Source of the DNA: Agrypnia vestita
Taxonomy: Eukaryota; Arthropoda; Insecta; Trichoptera; Phryganeidae
DNA: 64,000 bases
NCBI GenBank assembly: GCA_016648135.1
Contig: JADDOH010011057.1
Location: forward strand, 1-64,000
Direction of reading: 5' to 3'
The notes beneath the pieces were generated by a model, which saw only the letters and a list, made by a program, of their open reading frames with translations, was not told the DNA's origin and did no database searches. Every line of letters starts with the position of its first letter. Within the stretch, counting starts at the first letter, position 1. Made by a program: the position numbers and the translations under genes. This document shows, piece by piece, positions 24,226 to 34,640 of the stretch.

Positions 24226-24520
24226 GATATAAATAGGAGCGCCGAACGCGGCGGGAGAGTTTTTATTGTCGCGTTGACAGTTCTTTACAGGGCGAAATCA
24301 CTGCGAAGTGCGTAACAGGCGACGGCCAAGTGTGCCCAGTTGTGAAATTGCGAAGCGGAAGACATCGAAGTGAAAAATCGAGCGAAATTGTTACCGGAAG
24401 AGGCGAAATAAACTGGAGCGATTACCGTGAACGGAAACTGGATGAAATGTTCTTGTGAATGTTAAATTAAGTGTTTTAGCGATAATAAATAGTTTATTTA
24501 CGGGTGATTATATAATAGCG
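24226..24520 (+). promoter_or_regulatory. TATA promoter and leader-like segment of unknown origin
   Basis: CAGATATAAATAGGAGCGCC followed by a GC-richer leader with short GAAGCG/GCGAAG words and AATAAA at about 24407 and 24484. It resembles a heat-shock 5' leader or an LTR R/U5 region, but no coding exon or primer-binding site follows. Confidence 0.35.
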
Positions 24521-25026
24521 TTGACTTTTATTGTGCGAAATGCCTTTTTACATTGAATAGTTAATTTATCAGTAATTAATAAACCGCTAATTAATTTCCA
24601 GTTTTATGTACGTTGTATCTGACATGCTATTTAAAAGTTTTCATACACAGAACAATATTTGTTTGCCCACAAGTACCTTTTGTAACCCACGTTCAAAAAT
24701 AGCGCACTACATTATTCAAAATTTAATTTTCGCTTCATTATCGGGATGGGAAATACGACTACCGTCTAATAACGACATTGCATGAAAATTGCATTTATAA
24801 ACGTGATCCCCTTTATGCGAGTTTATAGACGAACCCCACCCGCACCCTGCAGGGAGGGGCAGGCCAGCAGTGGCGGCTCCGGGCGCTGGACAGCCTGGCT
24901 CTGAGGGTGCATCGTGTCCAGGGTGGGTCAACTGCATTAATGCATCTGGCAATCTTAAGGGTTGACCATTATAGTCCAATTCTGAGGCATTATTGTAACA
25001 AGTAATAATATACACTGTTTGGATCG

Positions 25027-25436
25027 TCATAGAACTTTCGCGAACCTTCTAGAACATTCTCCTTTTAAAAAGAAATTTATCGAATGTACAGGAACCTTCT
25101 AGACACACCGACACATTCCGCCACTCAGTTTAGAACCTTGTAGAACTTTCGGGAATTTTCTAGAACCTTCTCCTTCCAGAATTTTCTAGAGCAGGTCTTC
25201 TAGACTCACCGTCACAGTCGGCGCGCCTATTTTGAAACAATCTAAAGCATTTGCGGCCTTCCCATAACAAAAAAATGTGCTAGAAAGTACATTTTCGGCA
25301 CTCACTGCCACCCACGCTCAGCCACCCCCATTAAACTCGCATATTTTTGATGTGACATCAAGGACTGTCCACCACCATAACCACCGTTGGGTGGTTGTGG
25401 AGAAAACTTGGCGGATAGGGAAACACGGGTTTAATA
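25027..25436 (+). repeat. Heat-shock-element-rich repeat, copy 1
   Basis: Six perfect contiguous nGAAn/nTTCn pentamers at 25031-25060 and eight in register at 25132-25171 (one mismatch), plus shorter arrays at 25091-25105 and 25178-25192. The body (TTGCGGCCTTCCCATAACAA, TGTGCTAGAAAGTACATTTT, CCACCACCATAACCACC hairpin, GAGAAAACTTGGCGG) matches 45597-45980. A TA microsatellite follows (25436-25471). Confidence 0.75.
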
Positions 25437-25489
25437 TATATATATCTATATATATATATATATATATATAGATATATTAATATTGATTA

Positions 25490-25690
25490 TCGAAATTAAT
25501 TGAAAAGATTAGCATCAGGATCCCTAAGTATTCAACACGACAGTCACATCCTTTCTCAAGTCCGAGACACCATACGAGATCGCAAGGAAACTCCTTAATT
25601 TTACGAGCGAGTAGGTCCTGTAACGAGCTAACGAACCGCACAAGTATTGATATTTTCAATGCGAATTCAAGTATTATTAAGAATGCGATG
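25490..25690 (+). mobile_element. LINE ORF2 C-terminal remnant (Jockey-like)
   Basis: Plus frame ends SCNELTNRTSIDIFNANSSI and IKNAMF, matching the terminal YN......DIFN...S..K of Jockey-type ORF2. Broken upstream. Followed by an AT-rich 3' end with AAATAAATAAATAAA near 26020. Confidence 0.5.
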
Positions 25691-26079
25691 TTTGGGAGAG
25701 TGTTGATCTAAAAACTGTTGTTTTAAAAACTAGTGTTTTTAAAAACTAATTTAAAAATTGTTTTTATACTTTGTTTATTTCACTTTTCTCTTGATTTATT
25801 GCTTTTATTACTATTTTCATACTTTGTTTATTGCTTTCGTCATACTTTGTTTATTTCACTTTTCTTTTGTTTTATTGCTTATATAATTGGTTAGATTAGC
25901 GTTTAAGATCTGAAATTACATTGATATATTGAGACTTTCATAATTGAGTTCCAGTAGAATATTTCAAGATTGTTTCTTTGATTTTCTTTGATTGTATTGT
26001 GAACTTGTGAATACTCTAAATAAATAAATAAATAAAGTAATAATTGAGAAGCTTGTTGGTGTACTGTTAGGCAGTACAC

Positions 26080-26402
26080 CAACAGTGGTAGATAGAATAA
26101 AGAAAGGAGTGCTGAGATGGTATGAACGAGGAAAGGATGGTTAAGAAAATATATAAGGCGAGTGTTGAAGGCAACGGAAATAGAGGGCGTCCGCGAAAGA
26201 CCTGGAATGATCAGATACGACAAGTGTTTGAGGATGGCCCTGTTAAAAGCTGCAACAACCGTAGAACTTGTACGAGAAGATGTATGAATGTGGCCGAAGC
26301 AAAAGTGGTGTGCCAGGATAGAAGAGTGTGGCTTTCAATCCTCTCTGCCTACCCCTGCGGGGAAACGGCGTGATGGTTAGTTAGTTAGTTAGTTAGTTAG
26401 TT
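26080..26402 (+). mobile_element. LINE 3' fragment, (TTAG)n-tailed family, copy 3
   Basis: Reads from VVDRIKKGVL (with a deletion) to YPCGETA and has the longest tail in the window, GTTAGTTAGTTAGTTAGTTA from about 26375. Confidence 0.75.
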
Positions 26403-26628
26403 TATTGGTGTAGTAGTTATGACTCTCGCTCAGTGGTCGGTAGTTCGAGCGCCGTTCCAAGATTCCTACCAGCAATTTAGTACTATTTTCATAAGACAAA
26501 CGTTTAAGTTAGTTCAAAAATATTAAGAAGATTGATCCGACAAGTGATCGCATCTTTATTTAAAAAAAATAATATAATTAAAAGTATACAATTTTAAAAA
26601 AGTCGCTTTATGTGTTTTTGTATAAATA

Positions 26629-27920
26629 TTAGGTCCTTACATATGAAATTGGCGTTTTGCCGTACTGGCAAATTTGATCTCAAATATCTTCTCTTTGGTT
26701 AGGAATTCCAAATCCAAATTTATACAGCTATTTACTCATATATTTGTGTTTTGAAAATTATAATTCATTTGTTTTTTCCTCAATTGTTTTTTTCTTTGCG
26801 TCACTCAGTTTACAAAATGAAAAACTTGAAATATCGCGTTATTTACGAGTACGAGTTCCACCGTGGCACCAGTGCTGCAGAAACGGCTCGAAGGATTAAT
26901 GATGTGTATGGCGACGGTGCCGCAAAAGAAAACACAGTGCGTTTTTTGTTCCAACGTTTTCGTTCTGGAAATTTCGACCTGCAGAACAAGCCCCGTGGAC
27001 GGTCGGAGACCAAAGTTGATAATGAAGAATTGAAGGCTATTGTGGAAGCGGATCCATCGCAAACCACATACGAGTTAGCTGCAGGCTGCGGTGTTAGTGA
27101 TAAAACTGTTTTAATCCACTTGAAGCAAATTGGTAAGGTGAAAAAGCTTGAAAGGTGGGTACATCACGAATTGAGTGAAGCAAATCAACAAACGTGCGTT
27201 GACTGCTGCGTTGCATTACTCAACCGGCACAATAATGAAGGGATTTTAAATCGAATCATTATCTGTGATGAAAAGTCGATCCTGTTCAATAATCGGAAGC
27301 GCTCATCACAAGGGCTGAACCCTGCCGAACCAGCCAAACCATGCCCCAAGCGAAAATTGACTCCAAAAAAGTTACTTGTGAGCGTTTGGTGGACTAGTGC
27401 TGGTGTCGTTCACTACGTGTAGCTTTCTTAAATCTGGCCAGACGATTACGGCAGATGTCTATTGTCAGCAACTGCAAACCATGATGGAAAAGCTAGCTGC
27501 TAAACAACCGAGGCTGGTTAATCGCTCTAGGCCACTGCTGCTTCATGATAACGCTAGACCACACACTGCACAACAGACGGCTACCAAATTAGAGGAGCTT
27601 CAATTGGAATGTCTAAGACATCCACCGTACTCTCCGGACCTTGCCCCAACAGATTACCATTTTTTTCGAAATTTGGATAACTTCTTGCAAAGGAAAAAAT
27701 TCAACTCCGATGGGGCAGTCCAAACCGCCTTCAAAGATTTTATTGATTCCCGTCCAAATGGTTTTTTTAGTAAAGGGATCGATGAACTACCTATGAGATG
27801 GCAAAAGTGCATAGATAGCAATGGTACATACTTTGATTAAATAAATATATTATAATTTAAAAAAAAATCGGCTTTATGTTCCTCCCATACTAAACGCCAA
27901 TTTCATATGTAAGGACCTAA
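26629..27920 (+). mobile_element. Mariner element, cecropia-like, complete ends
   Basis: 1292-bp element with perfect 29-bp inverted ends (26629-26657 and 27892-27920, outer bases TTAGGTCCTTACATATGAAA) and a TA target duplication (26627-26628, 27921-27922). Length, ends and protein all fit the cecropia-type branch of the mariner family. It carries a single broken transposase gene. Confidence 0.93.
26817..27840 (+). pseudogene. Mariner transposase, frameshifted
   Basis: The ATG at 26817 (MKNLKYRVIYEYEFHRG) starts the helix-turn-helix DNA-binding half; the frame ends at TAG 27420-27422. The catalytic half resumes in another frame (SFLKSGQTITADVYCQQL) and ends YFD at 27840. A 4-nt insertion (GTGT) just before the AGC serine codon explains the break. 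The DDE-type triad residues are visible: D in ICDEK, D in HDNARPH, and D in PDLAPTDYHFF, the last two 34 residues apart (D34D). Signature sites are altered: CDEKWI reads CDEKSI and WVPHEL reads WVHHEL. The copy is therefore inactive by more than one lesion, although its ends could in principle still be mobilised in trans. Confidence 0.92.
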
Positions 27921-27984
27921 TATTAAGTCTAATATAATAAATACACAGACGAAATTTTTGCATAATCCTATTTTGAATATTTTT

Positions 27985-28280
27985 CCACTTAACATTCCAA
28001 ATGACCCATAATAATTAACACCTCGAACCCCCCCCCCCCCCTCACCTACCCCCTCAAACGCTCTTCACCGTAACACATTTGCTTGTTTCAACTTTTAAAA
28101 TCGTCAGTACACAATAATCCTGAGGAAGAGAACATTGTTCTCGAAACGTGTAGATTTTTAATCTAATATAGTGGTGAAAACAAAGTAATTTGTGTTTTAT
28201 TTTAATAATAATGTCACTACAAAGTTCAAGCCTTCATACAGAAGAAGAAAAAATATTCTTCGAACAGTTAATACACTAAT
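27985..28280 (+). mobile_element. Solo Penelope-type end, family F1
   Basis: Same order as the right arm at 11.7-11.93 kb: TAATAATTAACACCTC, TCTTCACCGTAACACA, hammerhead-like core CTGAGGA (28120-28126) and GAAAC (28143-28147), AGTGGTGAAAACAAAGT, TTTGTGTTTTATTTTAATAA and GTTCAAGCCTTC. Contains a 14-C run at about 28029. Confidence 0.6.
28115..28157 (+). ncRNA. Hammerhead-ribozyme-like motif, family F1, second copy
   Basis: CTGAGGA fits the CUGANGA core; a 6-bp helix GAGAAC/GTTCTC with ATT loop; GAAAC, then GTGTA; 4-bp stem I AATC/GATT. Same extra base as the other copy. Confidence 0.5.
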
Positions 28281-28544
28281 TGTGAAGTTTTTAGGTTAAG
28301 TTTCTTTCTTTTTCTGCCTAAAAAACCAATGTTTTTACCATTTTCTTTGTAATTATTAAAATATGTTTCTCGTATTTAAATTTTTAATCAATTGTTACTC
28401 CTTAATATTTTATTTCTTTCACCTATCTGATAGGTGCAAGGCTAGCATTTATTTTGCTTTCGTTAATCCAATACCCTGTCCACGAGCATCCTTCAGCTCC
28501 ATCTCTCATTTGTAATCAAATTCACGATCAGCATAGATCCGAGA

Positions 28545-28714
28545 CGAGAACATTGATAGCAGGCAAGATGCTGAGGGAACACGTAAGGAACACCAGATTA
28601 AGAGAGACATGTGAGGCAGAGCACATTGTACGATGGAGTAGACAGCCAAGGGGGGACTGGAATGGTCAATGACCATTGGTCATGTCCAGATGGGTCCAGA
28701 GAAAAGCACCAGAC
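28545..28714 (+). mobile_element. LINE C-terminal fragment, left half, interrupted
   Basis: Frame RTLIAGKMLREHVRNTRLRE, TCEAEHIVRWSRQPRGDWNG. Continues at 29601 after a Penelope insertion. The 12-bp word TCCCTTATATCT at 28715-28726 is repeated at 29589-29600. Confidence 0.65.
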
Positions 28715-28726
28715 TCCCTTATATCT

Positions 28727-29588
28727 TCTTCTTCAAATATAGTACATTTATTTTGTGGTAACATAATTATAATTGATATAAATTAACTTTGTAAAAACCA
28801 CTTATTTATTGAAAAAAATTCAATATGTTTCGAAGCCAATGGCTTCTTCGGCAGGATAACAAAAATAATATTTAAAAATAATATTTAATAATGGTTATGA
28901 TAAAAAATTAATTGATATTATGTTAAATAAAAAGTACAAGAAAAATTTTTTTGTTTACCCTTCAATTTTTGATTCTGATAAACATTGGAGAAAAATAATA
29001 TTTATAAATAATGAAATTTCTAATTTAATAGTTAAAAATATTTCAAATGTTATTTAACCAGCTTTTTATACTAATAATAAATTTAAAAAATACATATTAA
29101 ATAATAAAGATAAGGATAATTAAAAAAAAATTCGGGTGTTTATAAATTTATTTGTAATGATTGTGATTATTTTAATATATGAAAATGTGTAGAAATTTTG
29201 AAATTTGAGTTAAAGAACACTTAAGGTGTTTAAATAATAATAATTATTCCGAATTTGCTAACCATCTTTTGGCTATGGATCAATCTTTTGGGTTTAAAAA
29301 TTTTACATACAAATTTTGGAAATAAGAAAGAGTGTAAATAGTAAATTGAATGTTATAAATAATCAGGTCCTTTTTGCAAATAGTTATCTTTTATATTTAT
29401 TTTCGTGTTAAGTAGGTACCTACTTTATATTATCATTTTCCATATATAACTTTTTAATATTTTGATCTATACTTCGATTTTTAAATATTAATTGTGTTAT
29501 CCTGACGAAGAAGCCATTGGCTTCGAAACGTGTTGAATTTTTTTCAATAAATAAGTGGTTTTAACAAATTTAATTTATATAAATTATT
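28727..29588 (+). mobile_element. Penelope-like element with inverted ends and GIY-YIG remnant
   Basis: Inverted ends: 28730-28860 reads as the reverse complement of 29490-29585 (shared GTGGTTTTAACAAA, CAATAAATAAGTGG and ATTGGCTTCGAAAC words). Inside, plus-strand frames hold NSGVYKFICNDCDYF (29128-29175) and NYSEFANHLLAMDQSFGFKN (29240-29305), the core of the GIY-YIG endonuclease domain at the C-terminus of Penelope proteins, broken by stops. A 12-bp target duplication TCCCTTATATCT flanks the element (28715-28726, 29589-29600). The reverse transcriptase part is lost. Confidence 0.75.
29498..29538 (+). ncRNA. Hammerhead-ribozyme-like motif, family F2
   Basis: CTGACGA (29502-29508), helix AGAAGCC/GGCTTC with ATT loop, then GAAAC (29525-29529) and GTGTT. 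Stem I is weak. One extra A lies between the conserved core and helix II, so self-cleavage is uncertain. The mate at 28827-28854 (minus) has CTGCCGA and is mutated. Confidence 0.45.
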
Positions 29589-29600
29589 TCCCTTATATCT

Positions 29601-29745
29601 CATTACTTAATCAGCCTCACGGAGCCCGCCCTCACGGAAGACCTCCCAAAAGCTGGAAGAATAAGCTGGGAAACCACAGGAGGCGCTGTCCTCTGGAGAA
29701 CAGACCATATAGGTCTATTAAAAGGAAGAAGAAGAAGAAGATCAG
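29601..29745 (+). mobile_element. LINE C-terminal fragment, right half
   Basis: Frame GARPHGRPPKSWKNKL followed by RPYRSIKRKKKKK; direct continuation of 28545-28714. Confidence 0.6.
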
Positions 29746-30284
29746 CATAGTCCAAGGGCACCTTGAATATAGATTCCATAGATTCTTTAATAGCAGATTG
29801 TTTAAAAACTGGATAGGCTAGATTTTCCTGGAACAATCAGCCGACCGTGGACGCATTGCCAAGAATTTAGCGTATTTACATTATGTTCTATCTATGAATT
29901 TTACACATTTTTTTGAAAAACAACATGAATTTTATGTTGAGTTTTTTATTTTTATTTAAATGCATTAAAATTAAATGTTTAAAAGCATTTTTGGATATGA
30001 CCGCTTTAAGGGATCCCTCCCGTAGTCCGCTATTTTAATATTTAAATAAATATCATATTTATTAAGTAATAAATTAGAATTTGTGAATACATGTAGGTAG
30101 GTACTATCGACGGTCCATATGTATGTGTACTGTGATGATGTGGTGATAATGTCAAAAAAAAGTTAAATTTTCCTTTAATATTTCTTTTTTTTGAACAAAA
30201 TTTTTTTTCAACATTGTCAAAAAATATAGAGTAAATTGTATGGTGTAACATAGTAAAACGAAAACATTATACGCAGGGACCGTC

Positions 30285-30360
30285 GGATGGATGAGGCGTT
30301 AGTAGTGTGCCAGGACCGAAGAGTGCGGCATTCCATCCTGTTTGCGCTACCGAGTTCCTA
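30285..30360 (+). mobile_element. Short LINE remnant, (TTAG)n-tailed family
   Basis: About 75 bp encoding a degraded VVCQDRRVRHSILFA, matching the last residues of this family. No tail remains. Confidence 0.45.
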
Positions 30361-30663
30361 AGAAAAATATTTTTATTTATTTATTTCTATTTAATTTTAT
30401 GTATAAATTTTGTTTGGACTGTGCCTGTCTCACTATAAATATCTGTGTTGAGACAGGCATAGTTTACAATATTGTGTACGTTCAAAACACAGTAAATAGA
30501 TAATAAAGTGTTTAACATAACATAATAGAAAATATATCTAAGGTTATATTGTGTTAGTGTGTTTGTGTAAGTGTGCCTATTTTAGCTCTCCCCTTGTTTC
30601 GGATCCACTGTTTTATTTTGTATTTTATGTTAAGGTTGTAAATTGTGGTTAGCCCGGATTGTT

Positions 30664-31044
30664 TTAATTCATCAAGCATGCAATTAAATAATTTGGGTCC
30701 AAAATAGTTATAGCTCCTTTGTCCATACGTGGTATGTAACCTTGGAATTTGAGATTGAGTTTGTTTGACCGTGTGGTAATTATTGTTTGAGTTGGTATAA
30801 ACTGTGTATTTTTGTGGTTGTATGTGTATTTAAGAGTAGTATTCGCATAAATTTCTTTTATATCGAATACGTCGAAGTTGTTGAATATTTCATCTGTCCT
30901 TGTTAAAATTGAGGTTTTGAGGATTACTATTATAGCAATTTTTTGAGTTGCAATAATTGGATTGAGTGCACTCATAGTTGCTCCTCCCCATGCAATTATG
31001 CCGTGTTTGCATTGCATTGCAAAATGGGCATTTGTTCTTCGCAC
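30664..31044 (-). mobile_element. LINE ORF2 C-terminal fragment (Jockey/BS-like)
   Basis: Minus frame HGIIAWGGATMSALNPIIAT, then FDVFDIKEIYANTTLKYTYN and IPRMDKGAI. Related to the plus-strand fragment at 56004-56372. Occupies the region just before the gene B acceptor. Confidence 0.6.
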
Positions 31045-31068
31045 TTTATGCATTTAACTTTTTTTCAG

Positions 31069-31374
31069 GCAACGTTCGGTCTTCTGAGCAAACTATTCCA
31101 CGGCGAGGGTTCGGGCGAGGACTGCGAGGGGTACGGCCGGCAGGGGAGGTTCTTCTTCCACAAGCACCAGCACCAGCACAGCCGGCGCTGCGACCCGCCC
31201 CCGCCGCCGCCGCGCCCCAACACGACCACCACGACCACCACCACCACCACCACTACGACTGCCGCCACCACCACCGCGGCCACCACCACACCCACCACCG
31301 CAGCCACGACAGTGACCACGACCCCCACCACTGCCACCACCGCGTCCACCACTCCGACCACCGCTGCCGGTTAA
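31069..31374 (+). CDS. Last exon of secreted Thr-rich small protein, gene B (paralogue of gene A)
   Basis: A long pyrimidine tract and TTTTTTTCAG acceptor end at 31068. The exon reads 101 codons in phase 0 to TAA at 31372-31374. It begins ATFGLLSKLFHGEGSGEDCE, then GYGRQGRFFF, a His/Gln run, RRCDPPPPPPRPN and about 50 residues almost wholly Thr/Ala/Pro/Val ending TTAAG. Two Cys flank the basic His-rich part as in gene A. An open frame extends further 5' to 30943, but the acceptor and homology with gene A support the start at 31069. The signal-peptide exon was not found upstream; the intron side is filled by a minus-strand LINE fragment ending about 25 nt before the acceptor. Two other open frames here are low-complexity shadows. 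The Thr tail suggests O-glycosylation of a secreted protein (inference). Confidence 0.7.
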   Translation, partial: ATFGLLSKLFHGEGSGEDCEGYGRQGRFFFHKHQHQHSRRCDPPPPPPRPNTTTTTTTTTTTTTAATTTAATTTPTTAATTVTTTPTTATTASTTPTTAAG

Positions 31375-31456
31375 ATCGATGGTCCTGATAAGTTGATGGA
31401 ACAGTGAAACTTGTGTAGATGTTACAACAATCCATGTATATTTAAATCAAAACGTA

Positions 31457-31462
31457 AATAAA
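31457..31462 (+). terminator. Polyadenylation signal of gene B (AATAAA)
   Basis: AATAAA 83 nt after the gene B stop codon. Confidence 0.5.
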
Positions 31463-31619
31463 TATATAATGATCAGCAATTCGTTGAGTTTTTAAGATTC
31501 TAATTTTCGTTTTACTAAACGCTTAAAGACGCCACGAGGTCTAATTATGTTCTAAAATCGTTACATCACAAAAACATCCAAGCTTGAGTACCTAAATGAC
31601 ATCGATTAATTGTGACTTT

Positions 31620-31735
31620 CACAATTACACGCAGGCTTCTTAAACTGGGGTTCTAACCCAGAACCCTCAGATAAGAAGTCTGTGTCATGCCCTATACTGT
31701 GTCATCACAAGCTACGGCCGAGGGCCGCCAAACAT
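31620..31735 (-). repeat. SINE head fragment
   Basis: Minus strand GGCGGCCCTCGGCCGTAGCT, ACTTCTTATCTGAGGGTTC and a damaged B box (GGGTTAGAACCCC). Abuts the 21-bp minisatellite. Confidence 0.45.
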
Positions 31736-31843
31736 CATTATCATTTCCTTGTGTGCCATTATCATTTCCTTGTGCACCAATATCATTTCCTTGTGTGCCA
31801 TTATCATTTCCTTGTGTGCCATTATCATTTCCTTGTGTGCCAA
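31736..31843 (+). repeat. 21-bp minisatellite, about five units
   Basis: TATCATTTCCTTGTGTGCCAT repeated five times with small changes. It creates a spurious frame HYHFLVC. Confidence 0.85.
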
Positions 31844-31879
31844 AGAGGACTTGGCAATTTGATTAGGCGTTTATTTTGA

Positions 31880-32640
31880 TGAATTCTCGCTGTTGCGGGT
31901 TGGCGGCTCTGAAAAAGGTTTAAGACGTATTGTTGCTTGTTAAGGGTGGCTCTGGTAGGTTATTATTATCATATTTTGCAATAATAACATTTACTATGCA
32001 CAGACGTGCTGATAAGCAGAAGGTGTATTTTCGATGCTTGTAAAGATTAAGTGTTTATAATTAACCAAAAATCTGTCAAAAATTAGACAATCACGTCGAG
32101 TGAATGAACCTGTAACTGAGCACTTCAAGAATATAACAGCGTCTTTTCAAGTAAAAAATCACGTGAGTGACACTTGTCTATTGTAAACAACTCTCATAGT
32201 AAGCATTCTCAATAAGTAGGTAATTTAAATTGAGTGAAAACCAATAAGCCAGATATATCCTTAACATTAACTTATTTTATCTTATTGTTAAACTAAAAAC
32301 AATCATCAAACATGGACCTATAAGAAAAAGGATAACAATACATAATATATTCAAATCTAATCCCCAAAGTCAAAATCCCGAATTATTAACAATCTTCGAT
32401 GATCCTGTCAACAGTTTCACAAGAAATCAGATAGCTAAAGTGACACCAAAGACCGCAGGTATTATAGGAACAATCGGAGAAATGGGAGTTACTCTCGGGG
32501 TTGTTATTGGTGAGTTGACTACCTTCAAAAACCAATCAAATAATACGGTTCGCCTCCATCAGCAAAAATAACATGTCCAGCATTTGCGATATGCTGACAG
32601 AATTGGACGACAGTAAATAAGGGCCCGTTATGTTCTTCTC
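31880..32640. other. No gene recognised
   Basis: AT-rich; 32330-32510 shows coding-like but broken frames (GIIGTIGEMGVTLGVVIG) that I cannot assign. Confidence 0.3.
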
Positions 32641-32689
32641 TTCAACGTCCTGACAATAAAAATATCGCTGATGACATTCGAAAAGTCTC

Positions 32690-33400
32690 CCTGGAAGGAC
32701 TGGATAACACCTTTAATCCCAGCGAAGCTTCAATACGCAGACTTGGCTAAAGAAACCAGGTAAAATCAGACCGATCAAAATAATTTTTAAAGACTCTGAT
32801 TACAAAATTGATGGAAAGGTTTTGAGTTTGGCAGACGAAATAAGAGATCTAGGCGTAATTGTTGACAATAAGTTCTCTCTAGTCCCCCATATCAATTTCA
32901 AGGTTGATAGAGGATTAAGAACTTTAAGTTTCTTACTTAGGTTAAGCAAAGATTTCAAGAAAATTGAAACGTTCATATTAATATTTAAGACCCTGATTTG
33001 ACCATTACTAGAATTTAATACAGTTGTATGGAGCCGTCATTATGAGTAATATAGAGAGAGTCCAAAATAAGTTTCTTGGATTTACTAATTATAAGTTTAA
33101 CATTCCGTCAAGCAACATTGATTATAATTATAATATTGATTATAATATTGAACATAGCTTTCTGGATAAACTAGAGCCTAGAAGAATTGTGACGGACTTA
33201 CTCTTTTTACACAAATCGATAAATGGTATTATCGATTGTCCTCAACTATTAGCCTCCTCGACTGTCCTCAACTATTACTATCTGCTTGCGTATTATAAGT
33301 CACGCAGGTTCTGCCATGGAAACTGCAGCTACCAACTATGTTTCCGATTCCCCACTGCAAAGGCTTCTTAGACTAATAAACACACACGAGCAACTTGACG
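32690..33400 (+). mobile_element. LINE ORF2 fragment, RT thumb to C-terminus
   Basis: Frames LADEIRDLGVIVDNKFSLVP, HINFKVDRGLRTLSFLLRLS, then after a stop NIERVQNKFLGFTNYKFNIP, LEPRRIVTDLLFLHKSINGI. Clearly Jockey-type; stops and a duplicated GATTATAATTATAATAT patch. Confidence 0.65.
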
Positions 33401-34040
33401 TTTTTACCACAAACATATTTTAAAAGGCGCCCTGATTACACTACGACCACATTGTTCAGCGGATAGAGGGAAATCAGCACTTCAGGTCCATTTATCAACA
33501 TTCGAGTACCGCTAAGTTAGCAAATATTGTCACCTACAGGGCGTTGGCCCATACAAATGCCGAGCATACAGCATAAATTTCACCGAAAATAATATTACAA
33601 CGTCTTTTGTCTGTCGGCCGATCGCCTCCATTTATCAGAAGTTCGGTCATGACCTAAAGCGGCGTCAACGATATATGGCGACAAAGCGAAGACAGAGAAA
33701 AAATCTAGTATATAAGTCACACTGTCGCCACAGCGACAGATCAGATATAAAACAGTGTTCCGCTGCACATCAGAATCTACGCCGTGACGTCACCCCTACT
33801 CGTGTGCCGTGTAACTAACTGACCCTGGACAACATAACGTAGGATAACGCTGGGCTGCGCAGCCACTACGTTTGGATCTCCAAGACGCCGCTACCAACAT
33901 CATAATCAACATGGAGTCTACACTAGGAAAAAAAATTGGGAAAAAACATTTTGAGATTTTTTTTCGATTAATAAGTTACCGAAGATTACGGGGACAGACA
34001 GACGGATGGACGGATAGACACACAACGAAATTATTATAAG
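33401..34040. other. No gene recognised; possible promoter remnant
   Basis: 33700-33800 has TATATAAGTCACACTGTCGC and GATATAAAACAGTG, TATA-like, with TGACGTCA-type words (GCCGTGACGTCACCCC). No exon follows. 33980-34050 matches the GACGG repeat at 3700. Confidence 0.3.
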
Positions 34041-34079
34041 TGGGATTTTGTACAGCAGATAAAAGGTTAGGTTTAGTTA

Positions 34080-34640
34080 GGTTAGGTCCTTTGACTTTGA
34101 TTCTTATGGCCAATAAGAATCTGTCAAAGGAAGCAAGACTAGCGGTACATAAAGGCGTTCTAGTGCCAACCCTAACGTACGAAAGTGATGCCTGGAATTG
34201 GCAAAAGAGGAATGAAAGTAGACTGAATGCGGTAGAAATGCGGTCACTAAGACGCTTGTGTGGAAAATCTTTGTTCGATAGAGTAAGGAATGAACAAATT
34301 AGAATTAGTGAATGCAATGCTGGCTGTAGTGTGGTAGATAGAATAAAGAAAGGAGTGCTGAGATGGTTTGGTCATGTGGAACGTATGAACGAGGAAAGGA
34401 TGGTTAAGAAAATATACGAGGCGAGTGTTGAAGGCAACAGAAAAAGAGGGCGTCCGCGAAAGACCTGGCACGATCAGATACAGCAAGTGTTTGAGGATAG
34501 CCCCGTTAAAAGCCGCAACAACCGTAGAACATGTATGAGAAGATGTATGAATGTGGCCGAAGCAAAAGTGGTATGCCAGGATAGAAGAGTGTGGTGTTCA
34601 ATCCTCTCTGCCTACCCCTGCGGGGAAACTGCGTGATGGT
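34080..34640 (+). mobile_element. LINE 3' fragment, (TTAG)n-tailed family, copy 4 (longest open frame)
   Basis: Open frame to 34636 without a stop: NKNLSKEARLAVHKGVLVPT, WNWQKRNESRLNAVEMRSL, RWFGHVERMNEERMVKKIYE, RGRPRKTWHDQIQQVFED, VWCSILSAYPCGETA, then GTGATGGTTAGTTAGTCAGTT. The least decayed of the family here. Confidence 0.78.

Noticed and set aside
24226..25060. A heat-shock gene formed by the TATA box and HSE arrays
   Set aside because: HSE arrays lie 800 bp downstream of the TATA box rather than upstream, recur as part of a repeat at 45.6 kb, and no chaperone coding sequence is present.
25277..25471. 64-codon frame in the heat-shock repeat (also 45816-46001)
   Set aside because: Short, ends in a TA microsatellite, and is only as conserved as the flanking non-coding repeat.
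30978..31388. His-rich 136-codon frame and Val/Ala minus frame over gene B
   Set aside because: Low-complexity shadows of the ACC/ACG Thr run; gene A homology supports the Thr-rich frame.
34247..34486. Minus frame of 79 codons in the (TTAG)n LINE
   Set aside because: Reverse shadow of the LINE coding strand; the same shadow recurs at 25903 and 42163.
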